A stretch of DNA of 64,000 nt from positions 310,001 to 374,000 of the forward strand of contig QEYB01000003.1 in the NCBI GenBank assembly GCA_017562135.1, written 5' to 3'. This DNA is from Dipylidium caninum. Taxonomy: Eukaryota; Platyhelminthes; Cestoda; Cyclophyllidea; Dipylidiidae. Below are positions 50,747 to 62,700 of the stretch, piece by piece; the first letter of the stretch is position 1, and each line of letters starts with the position of its first letter. The notes beneath the pieces were generated by a model. That model was not told where the DNA came from. It ran no database searches and was given only the letters and a program-made list of their open reading frames with translations. A program made the translations under genes and the position numbers.

Positions 50747-53700
50747 AATGTCCAGTCGCCTTCGGGGCTCTAGCAGGAGTGAGGAGGAGTGTGCGCGCCT
50801 CGGTTCCCGTCTTCATGGTCGCCGCAGATCCAGCAGCAGTGGCGGCGGTCAGCGTAGCCGCAGTGCACATCCACCGTTTGCGCCAGGCGGTGGTCGTGAG
50901 GGCGCAGGAAAGTCTTCTCCCCGCTCGCCCCCCTCCACCCTCGCCCTTCGTCCTCTGCCCCCAGCCCCGCCGCCCGCCAGGTACCACTTTGGCTGCCTCC
51001 TGCGCAACGGCCTTCCTCCCATGCCGCCCGGACTTGTCGCGAAGACCAGCCTCGTCGGCTCTCGGACCGTCTGCTTTGCCAATTCCAAGGCTTTTCCGTC
51101 GGCAGGAGATGTAAGTTCTACTGATTGGGATGCAACATGACTTCGGTGCCTTGACGCGCCCCGTCCTCCTCGCTCGATTCTAGTTAGGCGGCTGCTTTAG
51201 CACTGCTGAGATGCTAAGTTTGTTTTCATTAACTTTACTAAAACTCGGTCTACTTTTGCATGTGCGACGGTGGCTGAGCGGCAAGGGCACTGATGCATAA
51301 CCCCGTTTCCAGTGCCTCGACCCTCCTTCCCCTCGTACATTCCTAGTGAAGCACTGCTGTTAGACGTGCAGGAGACTCCTGTCGCGCAGCTTCACGCCTC
51401 GTTGTCAATTGAATGCGTTCTTCAGGCAGTCAGGCTCAGGAACATAAGCAGTATCGCCTGCCAGAAACAAGGTTGTAGTCTCTAACCCTCGGACAGGTGT
51501 GTCCCATTTCACATCCACTTTACAGTGCGTCCAACGCCGAGGCCTTTTCTCCTTAGCCAGTCAGTCCTACCATTTAACCCTTTTCCAACTCGAGTGTTCT
51601 TATCGCATAAAACCCGAATTTGCCGCGAGGCGTCAAGACGCCACCTTTTCGATGCAAAAAACCTCCGATGCCAGGACGGGTGAGGTGTTTCGTGAAGTTA
51701 GAGGATGCAGCTTATGAGTACGTGTCCCAAACGTTGCGATCCCCAATCGCAAGGGAGTAGCTACCCGTTGGAAAGCCTCCACCCTTTTGTTTAATGTTCA
51801 TCCTCCCTCGCCTAAATGCCACCGGCACCGATGCTCGACACACACAGGGAGAGAGATCGAATTGCTCATTGAAGCAGGACAAAAAGCCCCTCATTCTCGC
51901 GCACATTAAACGTCTCCGCCGCATCCCCAACGCCGTCGGCTGCTCACCTCCCGAAGGTGAGCCGGACCGGTCTCGTCCTCGCCTTCTTTGGAGGTGAATC
52001 AGCCAGTCGCTGATATCACAGGAAAAAGTTGATTTTAAGGCCAGCATTTGTGAGAAAGGAAAGCAGTTTTCGCTCCAACATCAAATTAATTTTGCCGGAA
52101 AGAGTTTTTCAATCCCTATTTCCTTTCCAGCTCTCTCAGCTGCATACTCCTTAATGAACTTGTTAGATCGTGCGCAAACTGTCAGTTGTTTGCGAGGTCT
52201 TTTCAAATTGCCAGCTCCTTTGTGAAGATTTCTAACAGCCTTTTCGCATTTTGGCCTTTCATTTTCGTGTAGATTTAAAGGCCTTAGAGGTTTGTGCCGA
52301 GTCACCGACCAGCGCGTTCTGACACTACCAGCCGGTCAATCTCTTTGTCAGGAGAGAGCTGCTTTTCTCGCTAAACAAACCCTGATGTTATCCTGCCACA
52401 GGCACCGAACCCACGAAAATACATCAGGTTTAGGCTACCGTTTTAATTAAGTTGTTCCTCCTTCAGCACACTGTTATCGGGGTCCATTTGCTCGACTTCT
52501 CCCGGACTCAAAGCGTCGAGCCCGGGGCTGCAACCCGTTGCATCGCGTGTCGTTTATCACCGACGTAACAGTCGCTTGTCTCAGCCAGCCTGTCTAGGCC
52601 CCGAGACGGTGAGTCGGAGGGGACGGACGACGCGCCCGGCCTGTTCAGCTCCACTTAGTGGCCAGTGCGGACGTGCATGTTGGCTCGTACGCGTGTGCAT
52701 GGACGACTGCGCCACCTCGGACTAACTGGCCAGAGGTGACCACGGCGAGATCGCCTACCGTTCGGCCCTTGGGCATCGCGAGGACGGTTATTCTGGGGAT
52801 CGGAATGGTATAATCACATTCCCTCCACATGATGGTGCAGTCGTCGCGTTTGTGCATGAGGAGACCTCCCTGTGTCTGCGGTGCGGGCTCTGCCCTTGCG
52901 CCTGTTTCTCGTTGCTCCACTTTCCACCGGAGCGTATGCCCCGCCATTTCACGCCCTTGGCTCCTTGCTTGCCCGCCACCCGAAATTGTGGGCCCCAGCG
53001 AGGATAAACAAAGGGGTCGTTGTCACTTCTTCAAATGCGGTTCATTAAATCACATCAACTCGGCCAGCCTTTTCCAGCATTCACTGAGTTGTCCGCCTGG
53101 TGGCGGGATTGACGGGCAGACCGCAGGATAGTCCCCTTTTATAGTCTTGTAATTTAGGCGTCTCTCTGCTTTGCTTGACGGACTCTTAATTCTCTGAAGT
53201 TCGTGTTCCCTGGACTTATGGCACAACCAATTATTCGTGGGCAAAAGGCACCGTCTGCGTCTCTCCCTTTCCCTCGTTTTGGTACTGATCACACGGTCAG
53301 ACGGAGCGCTCTCCTCTTAGGTTTGGTAACACCTGCCACCGACATTTCTAACTTCATGTCTTGTCAGTGAAGTGTGCACTTCAAAAAATGTAAGTAGGAG
53401 AGAGGAAAAGAGCTTTGTGCAAAAGTGGGCGTTTCGTTTACCGCAAGTGAAGGACATCGAAATCCACATATTCAGCCCCAACATTACGTGACCACGAACC
53501 GAAAGTTGGAGAAGAGCACAATTCGGAATGGCCAACAAACTTCTTCACCGCCAACTGGGCATTCGTTAGCGCTTGTGACGCTCCTTCCACACGCGGCCAC
53601 GCCTTGGCGTTGGATGGAGCGATGGAAGCATGGTTTCCTCAGCACATCGGCCGCGGGCAGTCGAAGACCTCGTCACGAGAGGCTTATCCGGGCGCCGATG

Positions 53701-56700
53701 AGTTTTCGGTGCACTTGAAGTGGCTGTATGCGTGCAGCCATCTGTCATATCTTCTTTCTAATTGCTTTGGCAGACTTATAAACTGTCAGGGCTGTGCTGG
53801 GCCTGGAGGTAGACGTGGAGCGTCGGGGATGGAAATTTCTTCGTGCGTCATCCTGTCGAGACGTACCTGGAACGTGGCACCAGCCCAGCCCCCTCTTCAG
53901 GGCTGGCTCGGGGCAATTATCCCAAATGAATGACATGGTATTTCTGGCTACGTGTGAGTGGATTTGCTGTTCGTCCCGGGCCTCGGCAGCCTCAGCCTGC
54001 TCGTCCTCCGCCCTTTCTGCGTCTCCTTGTCTCTGAGTCATTCCACGCCCCACTCCTACTGCCTCTTGCAGCCACTTCCCTGTAAAAAAGGCCTGAGGAA
54101 AACTAGACACGATTCGTGCAGATTTTTTCACACGTGCGTGTGATTTTGGCATTAGTCAGCAAGGCGACCGTTTGTTTGTCTGACGCGTGAATTTGCTCCA
54201 AATGCTGCACGCACTCGCAACTTCAATTCGTCGTAAATGGGCCCACTTGCGCCTGCATGGAGGCTGCCTCGACGCTGCTACCACTTCTCGCTCTCTAAAA
54301 CGAGCGAAACGACCCCTCTCAACTTGATTCTCATGCAAACAAAGCGGCCATGATGGCAATCAGGAACCTCGGCGGACACCTGCGTTCATATGCCGTTGGT
54401 CACAGCGAAATAGAGGAAGGGTGACCGGAACAAAGTGTGCCAAGACCCCCTCCCGTAGCTCGACAGCGAAATCTCCTACCGCCATCACCCCATGAGGTCA
54501 TTAATTTCTCATCCACCGTTTCCTTCATGCGTTTCCGGCACGTGAGTAGGTGGCCCGCCGAGGTGGTGATACGGACAAAAGGTGTAAACATCACAAAATC
54601 AGTGTCGCGTGAGTTAGAAGCCCACTTCGCGCGGTCTGCCGCCCTCTTCTTTGCCAGACGGGCTAAGCGGAGTGCGAAGCATCGGCAAGTGTCGTTAATC
54701 CAACTTTTTTCCGCCTCCACTCGAGAGGAGAAGGGGCTACTACTGCGCCACTGTGCCTCGCCCTCTCCCGCAGACCCGGAGCCTAGGACAGACGCTTTTC
54801 GAGTGCCGTAGGGCGGAGAAGGCCAATTATCTTCGGCGCAGCACATGAGACGTCGTCGGTCTCTGCAGCTGCACACACTTTAACTTCAAGTGTCGAAGTG
54901 TAGCGCTGGTCTTCTGTTCCAACGAACTGCTGACACGACCACTTGCGAGCAAAGCTGGAGGGTGACCAGCCACACACAACGCCCCTCCGCTAGGGCGCCA
55001 TGACCAGAGCGGCGCAGCCCTCGGGTTGAAAGCCACGAGGTCACGCGTCTCGGGGTGACTAAACTCAGAGCAAACTGCTCCCTCTAGAGCGTTCCTATGG
55101 CCGGAAGCTGTCATCAAGACTGTTTATCTTACCTGTCTCGCGGTCAGACAATGTGTCGGATAAATCTTTTTGCACTTCGGATGAAAGTGAATTCTCAGGA
55201 CCTTGATGGCCTCCAAATTGGCGTACATTTCAAGTCCCGGCCCAAGGCGGCTGCTTGTAGTCAGCAATGGCTGAGTCCGTGGTCCCCGTTGTCGTTCGGA
55301 CCGAATGACGCCAATAAACATGCACCTTTACTCCGCACTCAGGGCGGCCACATCACCGCCTTCCATCTGCACTGCTTGACCACCTTGTCCGGTAGGTGAC
55401 CAGCCTAATTGCTCCCGTCCCTTGATGTCAACACGCTCCGCAGGTTGCCATGGTAGGCCTGTTAAAATAATTCACTTAAACTGCACTAGGGGAGGTTGCA
55501 TCGAGCCATAAACTGAGGTCTCCGGGGCAGCCGCAAATGCGATGCCACCGCAGGCGCTGTTTTCGTTTTCCCCTGACACACTGGAAGACGTGACTCACCG
55601 ACCCCGCGGCCGCCACCGCCGCACCGGCCGAGTGAGGAGTTCAGATAAGAGGGCGTGTTTTTGCCCGCTCCTCCCGCCTCCTGGTTGCGGAAACACGGGA
55701 TACTTAGCCAAGAAAAACACCGCCTGTCTTGTGGGGAGAGCGCACTTGAATGAAAGCCTTCCGCCTCCTATTTGTGCCCCGTAATGACTGTGACTAATCC
55801 ACTGAAAGTGGATTTCCGTGGTTTTTATGCAGAGCCTCGCATTGTACCCTTAATGACATCTTGTTTCCTAGGTGAAGGTCATCCTCTGTGTGAAGATGCC
55901 CACCACTTCGTCCGCTGAGGGGACCAGCTCGACTCCCTGCGTCTCCATCGACGCCCGACGGAAGCAGGTCACCCTCGTCCATCCCGCTCTCAGTCGTCGG
56001 CGCTTCGGCCTCACGGCGCCCAAGATGTTCTCCTTCGACGCCGTCTTTACTCAGGACGATCCCCTGGTAAGTTAAAACCAGAATTTTACGCCTCTCCAGG
56101 CACATGGAACGTAGCCAGCGCCTACCTCGAGACAGTTGCTCTTTACTTCATGGTACAGCCAGACTTCGTTCCCACTCGCCCTTTGGTAGCCAATACTATT
56201 CACAGATAGGGAAAGGATCTTTTGCCTCACTCGTCTTCTGCAGTCGCGGTGTGCTATTGTTATCGTCTTGCCTCTCCTTTCTTCGTCCACTCATTTATGT
56301 ACGCGTTTTTTGCTGAAATAACTCTCCACATGACGTTTATTCCCCTCAGACATCCTCTCTCTTTGCCACAACACACTCCTTCTCGCCTCCTCTTTCTCGC
56401 CCCTTCCCGCTGCCTCACCACTCACTCGATCCAGGCGTTGGCAACAGCTGACGTGCCACCGCACCTCGGTAGCCGATTGTTGGCCGTCGAAACGACTGAA
56501 CAACATTTTTTGCGCGAAGAATGCGGACTCCTTAGTCACACACACATACACACACACACACAACCTCGCTTGGTTTAGCCCAGAATCTCGGAATTTGGGC
56601 CCTGAAATCTGAAGGGACTTCAGCATCGAGGGGCTCCTCCATTGCTCGAGAAACTGCCCGTCGGTGATTGACGCGGATTCCAAACCGACCGGATGGGCAG

Positions 56701-59700
56701 TTGGATTTTAACCTACTTCAGTCATTCGACGGCACCTCTACTGACAGCTTCATCTCCATCCACATCATTCCCAACATGAAATGAGGGGCTATGGAGCGCC
56801 CAGAGGTGGCCAAGTCCACCTCATTTCCCCTCTCCAACACTATTTCTTACCTCGGTTTGATTCGACAGTCGAATCCCCCATCATATTCTCGACTCGGGAG
56901 TAGTTTCGTCTGTGTCGGGAAAATACTATTTTCCGCACGGTGCATTTACCACATCGTCTCCATGCAATAGGGGCGTCGCAACCTTTGTTACAGCGGCGAT
57001 GATGGGGCGCGGACCTGAGTGCGAAAGGGGTTGCACTCTCACGTGGCGTGGTGATATCACGTTGTCACGTGGAGGTGTCAGGAAGTCGGCGGAGACACTG
57101 TAGATAAGACTTCACAGGGCTTTGATGCGAAAACAATTGACGCATCCGCTCTAAGCGCTTTGATGGACTTTCGTGTTAGACTGTTTTTGTGGTTCCCGAT
57201 CCGTGGACTTTTGTGACACTCAATCTTTCACGCGAGGGCTAGCGCATGTTCCCACTTTTCGTGGAATGTGAGCGGTAGGACAGTCGTTTTTACCTTCGAA
57301 CGGGCACAAAATAATCTGAATGGCGCTTAGAATGGCATCTGAAGCCGAATGACAAGCCGTTAGCTGCACGGAGGGGATTTCGAGTTCCAAGAAGTCAAAG
57401 TGCTCCCAAAATAGCTCCTAATTGCCATTCGAAAACGGCCTTTGGTGTAAGTGGCTGCTGGGAGTCATTGCTGTTGCCGTCTTCCAGTCGCACACTTGTT
57501 CACTGCGGCCGGTTTGCAGCGCCGGCCATGCCCGCGCCCAGCCCGAGTCCCAAGCGCGTTTAAAGGAGGCGAACACACAGTATTTCATGACTTCTACCTT
57601 CTCCTATGCCAGTTTTGTTTGCAATGCAAATAAAATCACTGCTTCTACGTCTTCTTCTTATTCAGGCCGAGGTCTGTTCTGCCGCTCTGGCGGACGCCGT
57701 CTATTCCGTGGTGAACGGAGCCGACAGCTGCGTGCTCTGCCTCGGACACGCCAAAACCTGTGAGTGTTTCCCCTTCCCACTTGCCCGACCACTCTTGAAG
57801 TTGAATGTGCTGAGTGATCCCCAGTAACTGAAAACGGAATAGAGCTAGGTTAACCTGAAGGATTGTGAGGATCATGGAGGCAAATTCCGATGACTTGGGA
57901 AAGTGGAAGTGCACAGTCCCGCTGGGTCTGAAAGAGCCCTGACACCGTGTGACAATTTGGCCCGCCACTAGCGATAAAAGGGAAACACTGTTCGACAGAT
58001 CGTACCGCTTAAGAGGCGTCTTTCTCAAAATGGAGTTGCAGCAAAGAATTTTCCATTCGGTGGAGTGCACAGTGAACGGGTTGAAGGACGGTTGTGTTCG
58101 CCCGGGAACCCGATAGCGACATTCTCTGGTAAAGTCGACAGACATCCGCAGCAACGAACGCTCCCATACCCCTCTACGTTTTGGAGCAGGGGGAATAGGA
58201 GACACGTAGCAGAGTGCAGTATATGCCCCAAAATAAGACCTGGGGAGGAGGGTGGACTTCTCAGACCTGCGAGCACGGGACACATTCTCGCACCCTCCTC
58301 TCCTCATCCACCCACAGAAGCGGGCGGGAGTTGGCCTTCTTTTCCTCTCACCAGGTGTCCCCCTGCGTGTCCACATGCTTCAGTGGGACACAGCGCGCAC
58401 CGGAAGCACAAGGTCACGGCCTTTGCCTCCGTCTCTTCGCGGAAGTATGGTCCAATACAGTTATGAGTTGCTGCTCTCGAGAGGTAGCACAGTCTAACTT
58501 TAAGATCATCCTGGCGTGAAGACAGCTCCGGCATGTGTGGCAAGGTGTCGGAGGGGGCAAGCGCATCCGGAGGCCGAGTCTCTAAGGCACTCCGAGTCCT
58601 CGGATTGCAGAGCCTCGTCTCTGCGCCGCCTTGTCGCTACGCTCACCTGGATCGGAACGCCACAGCGCTCTTTGCCATTGCATTTTCGGATCCCATGCAC
58701 GTGCCAGTGCGCTTTTCTGGGCGTATTTAGAGTAGAAGAATGAGGGCTGCCGAGGTATTCGCAGGAAACGCTTCAGAGACACCCTCTGCCGAGAATACCA
58801 CCTGAGAGTAAGAAGACGTGGACGTTACGGCACATTGCAGCGTTCTCTAGGCTCTATCGCTGCAAATAGGCTAAGTTTTTTCTCTCGCTCACATTCTGTG
58901 AGCTAACACACACCTCAGAATTCCCAGTCATGGCGTCGAAATAGCTTTTATTTTGCGCCGAGGTCGACAACAACAACCGTCCTTCTTTACTCTCAGCCGT
59001 TGCATGACCCCTTGCGTAACCGGCGTTGGGCGCCGGCGTCACCGCCACAGAGGACTGCGCGCGTCCAGCTGCCTCACCATGGGAGCGACGAAGATGCTAT
59101 CTGGGGACTTGCACACGTTTGAGTCTACATTAGCCGTCTTGTAGAGTGCTCGGGTGTCTTTCAGGGCGGAGTGGCCGAGTTGTATCCTAATTCCTTCTTT
59201 AACACAGTGAAATCGCGAACGATGCTGGGTTCGGATGCCTCCGTGACTGCGGTGGGTGTGATACCCTGCGCAATCGCTTGGCTCTTTCGTCTGGTGGAGG
59301 AGCAGAAGGAGACCACCAAAACCCGCTTCTCTGTGCGAGTGTCCGCTGTGGAAGTCTTCGGTAACGAGGAATCTTACAAAGATCTCCTTCAAGAGTCAGC
59401 TCTTCATGGTACGTTTGACCATAGCACCAATTCTTTTGCCCTTTTAATGTGTTGACTGTGAAAGGATTTGAGGTTAGTTAGTCTCGCGATCTCCTGCATT
59501 TACGTCCGGCGGCCATTATTTGCGCGACACACCCAAGTGTGTAGAAGGGGTGGTCGTTTCTGCCGACGAGTTTGGTCCCACCGGGGTGGGTTTTGGCCAG
59601 TTGAAGTTCACGATTCCCGTGTCGATTAACCGGCGCCCATGGCAGATTTGCTGGCCACAAGTCGTGAGATGTCAGAACGGATGTTCCCCATGAGTTTTTC

Positions 59701-62700
59701 CTTGGCGTCGAACACTCTTAAGTTTCCACCCGAAACGGGGCGTCCCAAGTTTCTGCCACCCTTGCACGCTACAAGGCCGACCAACACAGTCCGGTGAGAC
59801 GCCACGGACTGTCCGACGTACTTGTCCCACGGATATGAAGTTTTCATTTCCCAAAACTTTAAAATTGCCGACATCGTATAGTTAATCATTGAGCAGCGTG
59901 CATGGAGCAGACTTCACGGTGGCCCCACCGATCCACCAGGGCACGGCTTCCGGACGGCGGTGAGTGGGGTGTGGGGCCTCCCCTAAACAGTCGTAGATTT
60001 TGTGTAAAATCCTCCTCCCCCCCCCCCCCGACATTCATAAAAGGCGTATCTCGGATGGCCTTGAAGGCCGAGGCTGATTTGCGCCTGCGGAACTCGCTCC
60101 ACAGGTCTAATTGGAGGACTCAGAACAAGGCCGAGCGGACTTCCACGGAGGAAGGGTGGCACTCCTCTCCACTGAGTTCCACGAGAGGTGGAGGACGAGC
60201 AGGGGCTGGTTCGAGTTTCACGACATGCAGAAGAGGTGTTTATTCACATTCCCAGATGTTCCTGTTCATCCTGTAACAGGGTCGTGTGTGTGCATCTGTG
60301 TCTTAAATTACCCAAAATGTGGCTCCACACAGTGGTGGCTCGACACATCGGCGTCCAGCACTTCTAACTTCTCGCCTGACAATGCTCTCCATCCGTTCCC
60401 CGGACCCACTGAAATGCGGACAGACGGCAAAGACCCACCACTGAGGCGCTGATCATCCAAACGTGGAGCCAAGGCCTCTCTGTCGGGCGTTCAGCCTCTT
60501 CCGGACTCTGCGGCACTGCACACACCGCGTCTGTCCGCTCAACGCAAACTTGCACGGCCATGCGCAGAATGGCACACTCGGTGTATACTTTAAGGAGTGG
60601 ATCAGCGGCTTTAAGGGATGGCCCGCCGCCGGCCACAAGATCGTCTGACACGCACTGTTCCAGGCCCGAAAGGAGACTCGGAATGTCGGCCCGGGTGTCT
60701 CTCTCTCGACTGCGTAGAAAATGTTTGTTCGGAGGTGAGGTGATGGGCAGCCGCGGCCCCCAGCAGCCCCAACCGGCCTCAAGGCGTCAGCATGGCGTTT
60801 GTGCGCACGGCTGAACATTTTTGAGTGTTTTTTCTCCATAACCCGATGCGACTAATTTCGAAGACGCGTCGGGTTGCCGGTCAGGCAATTTGTGCCTTCT
60901 TGATTGACTTGAGGAAGCCGTACCGACGAGCGTCTCCGACACAAGTGTGCCTCAGGGCCGCTGCAATCAGGCGAAAGGCCCGATGCGCACTCCCTCAGAG
61001 CCCCCGCACACACACGATGAACCGAAGTAGTTGTTGACTGAGCCTTGTCGATTCGCGTCAGTGGTTCAAGGGGCTTCTGTGAATAAACAACACCTTTCCC
61101 GAACGAATCACGCGCTATAATGGTAATAGACGAAGGATTTCATTCTATGTTACAATTTTCTGGGGTGCACATTGCTATCATTGCGACGTCTGTTGTGTCC
61201 GCGTCACCTCAGACGAGGATGATCAACTGCCGGGTCCGGCCCCAAGCAGTTACCTGCGTAACAGCAGCCCCAACTCCCAGACCCGGACGGTGTCCTTAAC
61301 GGGCAGCGGGGACGACAGCACCCCCGCCGCCAGGCTCAGTCGGACCATGGACTCGCTGACGGAAATTCGCACCCCTACCGCCGGCCACGCGGCCCACCTT
61401 CTGGATGTCGCCCTTGCGAACCGCGCCCAGAATGTCGCCACCTCGCACACCCTCTTCACTCTGCACGTCTACCAGTACAAGGTGGAGAAGAACGGCTCGG
61501 AAACTGAAGGCAAGCACCCTTGCGGTTTTCGCCGCTAGCGTCTTGATGAATGGGCGGACGGCTGACCACATTCTCACCTTCCAGTTTCTGGCGGCAGAAG
61601 TCGTCTGCAGCTTCTCTACTTAGGCTGCGGCCGCTACGGCTCGAAGGAGGCAGGGCAGCCTCAGGACCAGCCGCCAACCACGAAGAGCCTCTCACTGGCA
61701 AATATAGCGAATGTCCTACTCGGCCTGCTGACAGGACAACGGCAGCTTCCTCACCGAGAGTCGGCGGTCACTCAACTCCTGCGCGAAGGAATGACCGGCA
61801 ACCACGCCCAACCCTGCATTATCGCGCACGCCTCGGGCCAACAGCAGCACTACTCAGAGACTTTGCAGGTTCGTGCCACTGTTCGGGAGAGGTGAGATGC
61901 CGGTTTTGAAATTGCCTCATTGTGTGCGCCGAAGTGGCGCAACCGAGGCGGACGATAGTGTCACGGCACCGTGACCCAGAATAGGCCCTAAAGAACCACA
62001 ACCTGGTCCTCACAGGTAGTTCAGCTGGCCTCCAGGCTGCACCGGCTTCGTCGCCGCCGCGTCGGCAGCAGTGGAGGGGGCACGTGCGGCGGAAGCAGTT
62101 GGACTGCGGCGGTCGGTGACACTGCCTCAGACTCTTCAGCATCTTCTCGGGGCTTCCGTTCGCGTCTGTCCATACGCCCCCGCCTCGGGCGCTCCTCTTT
62201 CGGAACTTCGACTACCGACTACACCTCCAGCAGCGAGCAATCGTGCACCGGTGATACCGTCATTTACCTCGGGGGCGGAGTGAGTGAAACCGAGAGTTCT
62301 CTTGGCCCACGGGGTTTGGCCGACGGCAGCGTCGTGCATTCCGCGGACGAGTGGAAGAAGTGTGCCAGCTCCGGAGAGGAGGGAACCCTGCGACGCTCAA
62401 GTGTTTCGGGCAAGGGTCGTCTCGGCGGTTTTGCGACACAGGCAGAAGGAGGGGTGCGTTTTTTTAAGTTAGCTTACCTATCCGTCAGCCGTGGGAGCCC
62501 TGAGTCCGAGGATTTTTCGGTACAGGCCACTCTTCGACAAGGCGGACTGATAAAACGTGTAACACCGCGCACGAATGCAACAGCATGGCCGCGGGCAGCT
62601 GCTGTGCGTAAAGGCAAAGAGGTGGTCAGTTCGACGGAGGAAACCTGGGTCGATGGTCCAAACGCGATGGTGGTGGAGAAACAGCAGTGTGCCTCCGTCC

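Noticed and set aside
57645..58376. 243-codon minus-strand open frame
   Set aside because: It overlaps a well-supported KIF26-like exon on the other strand and extends into an intron; no family resemblance.
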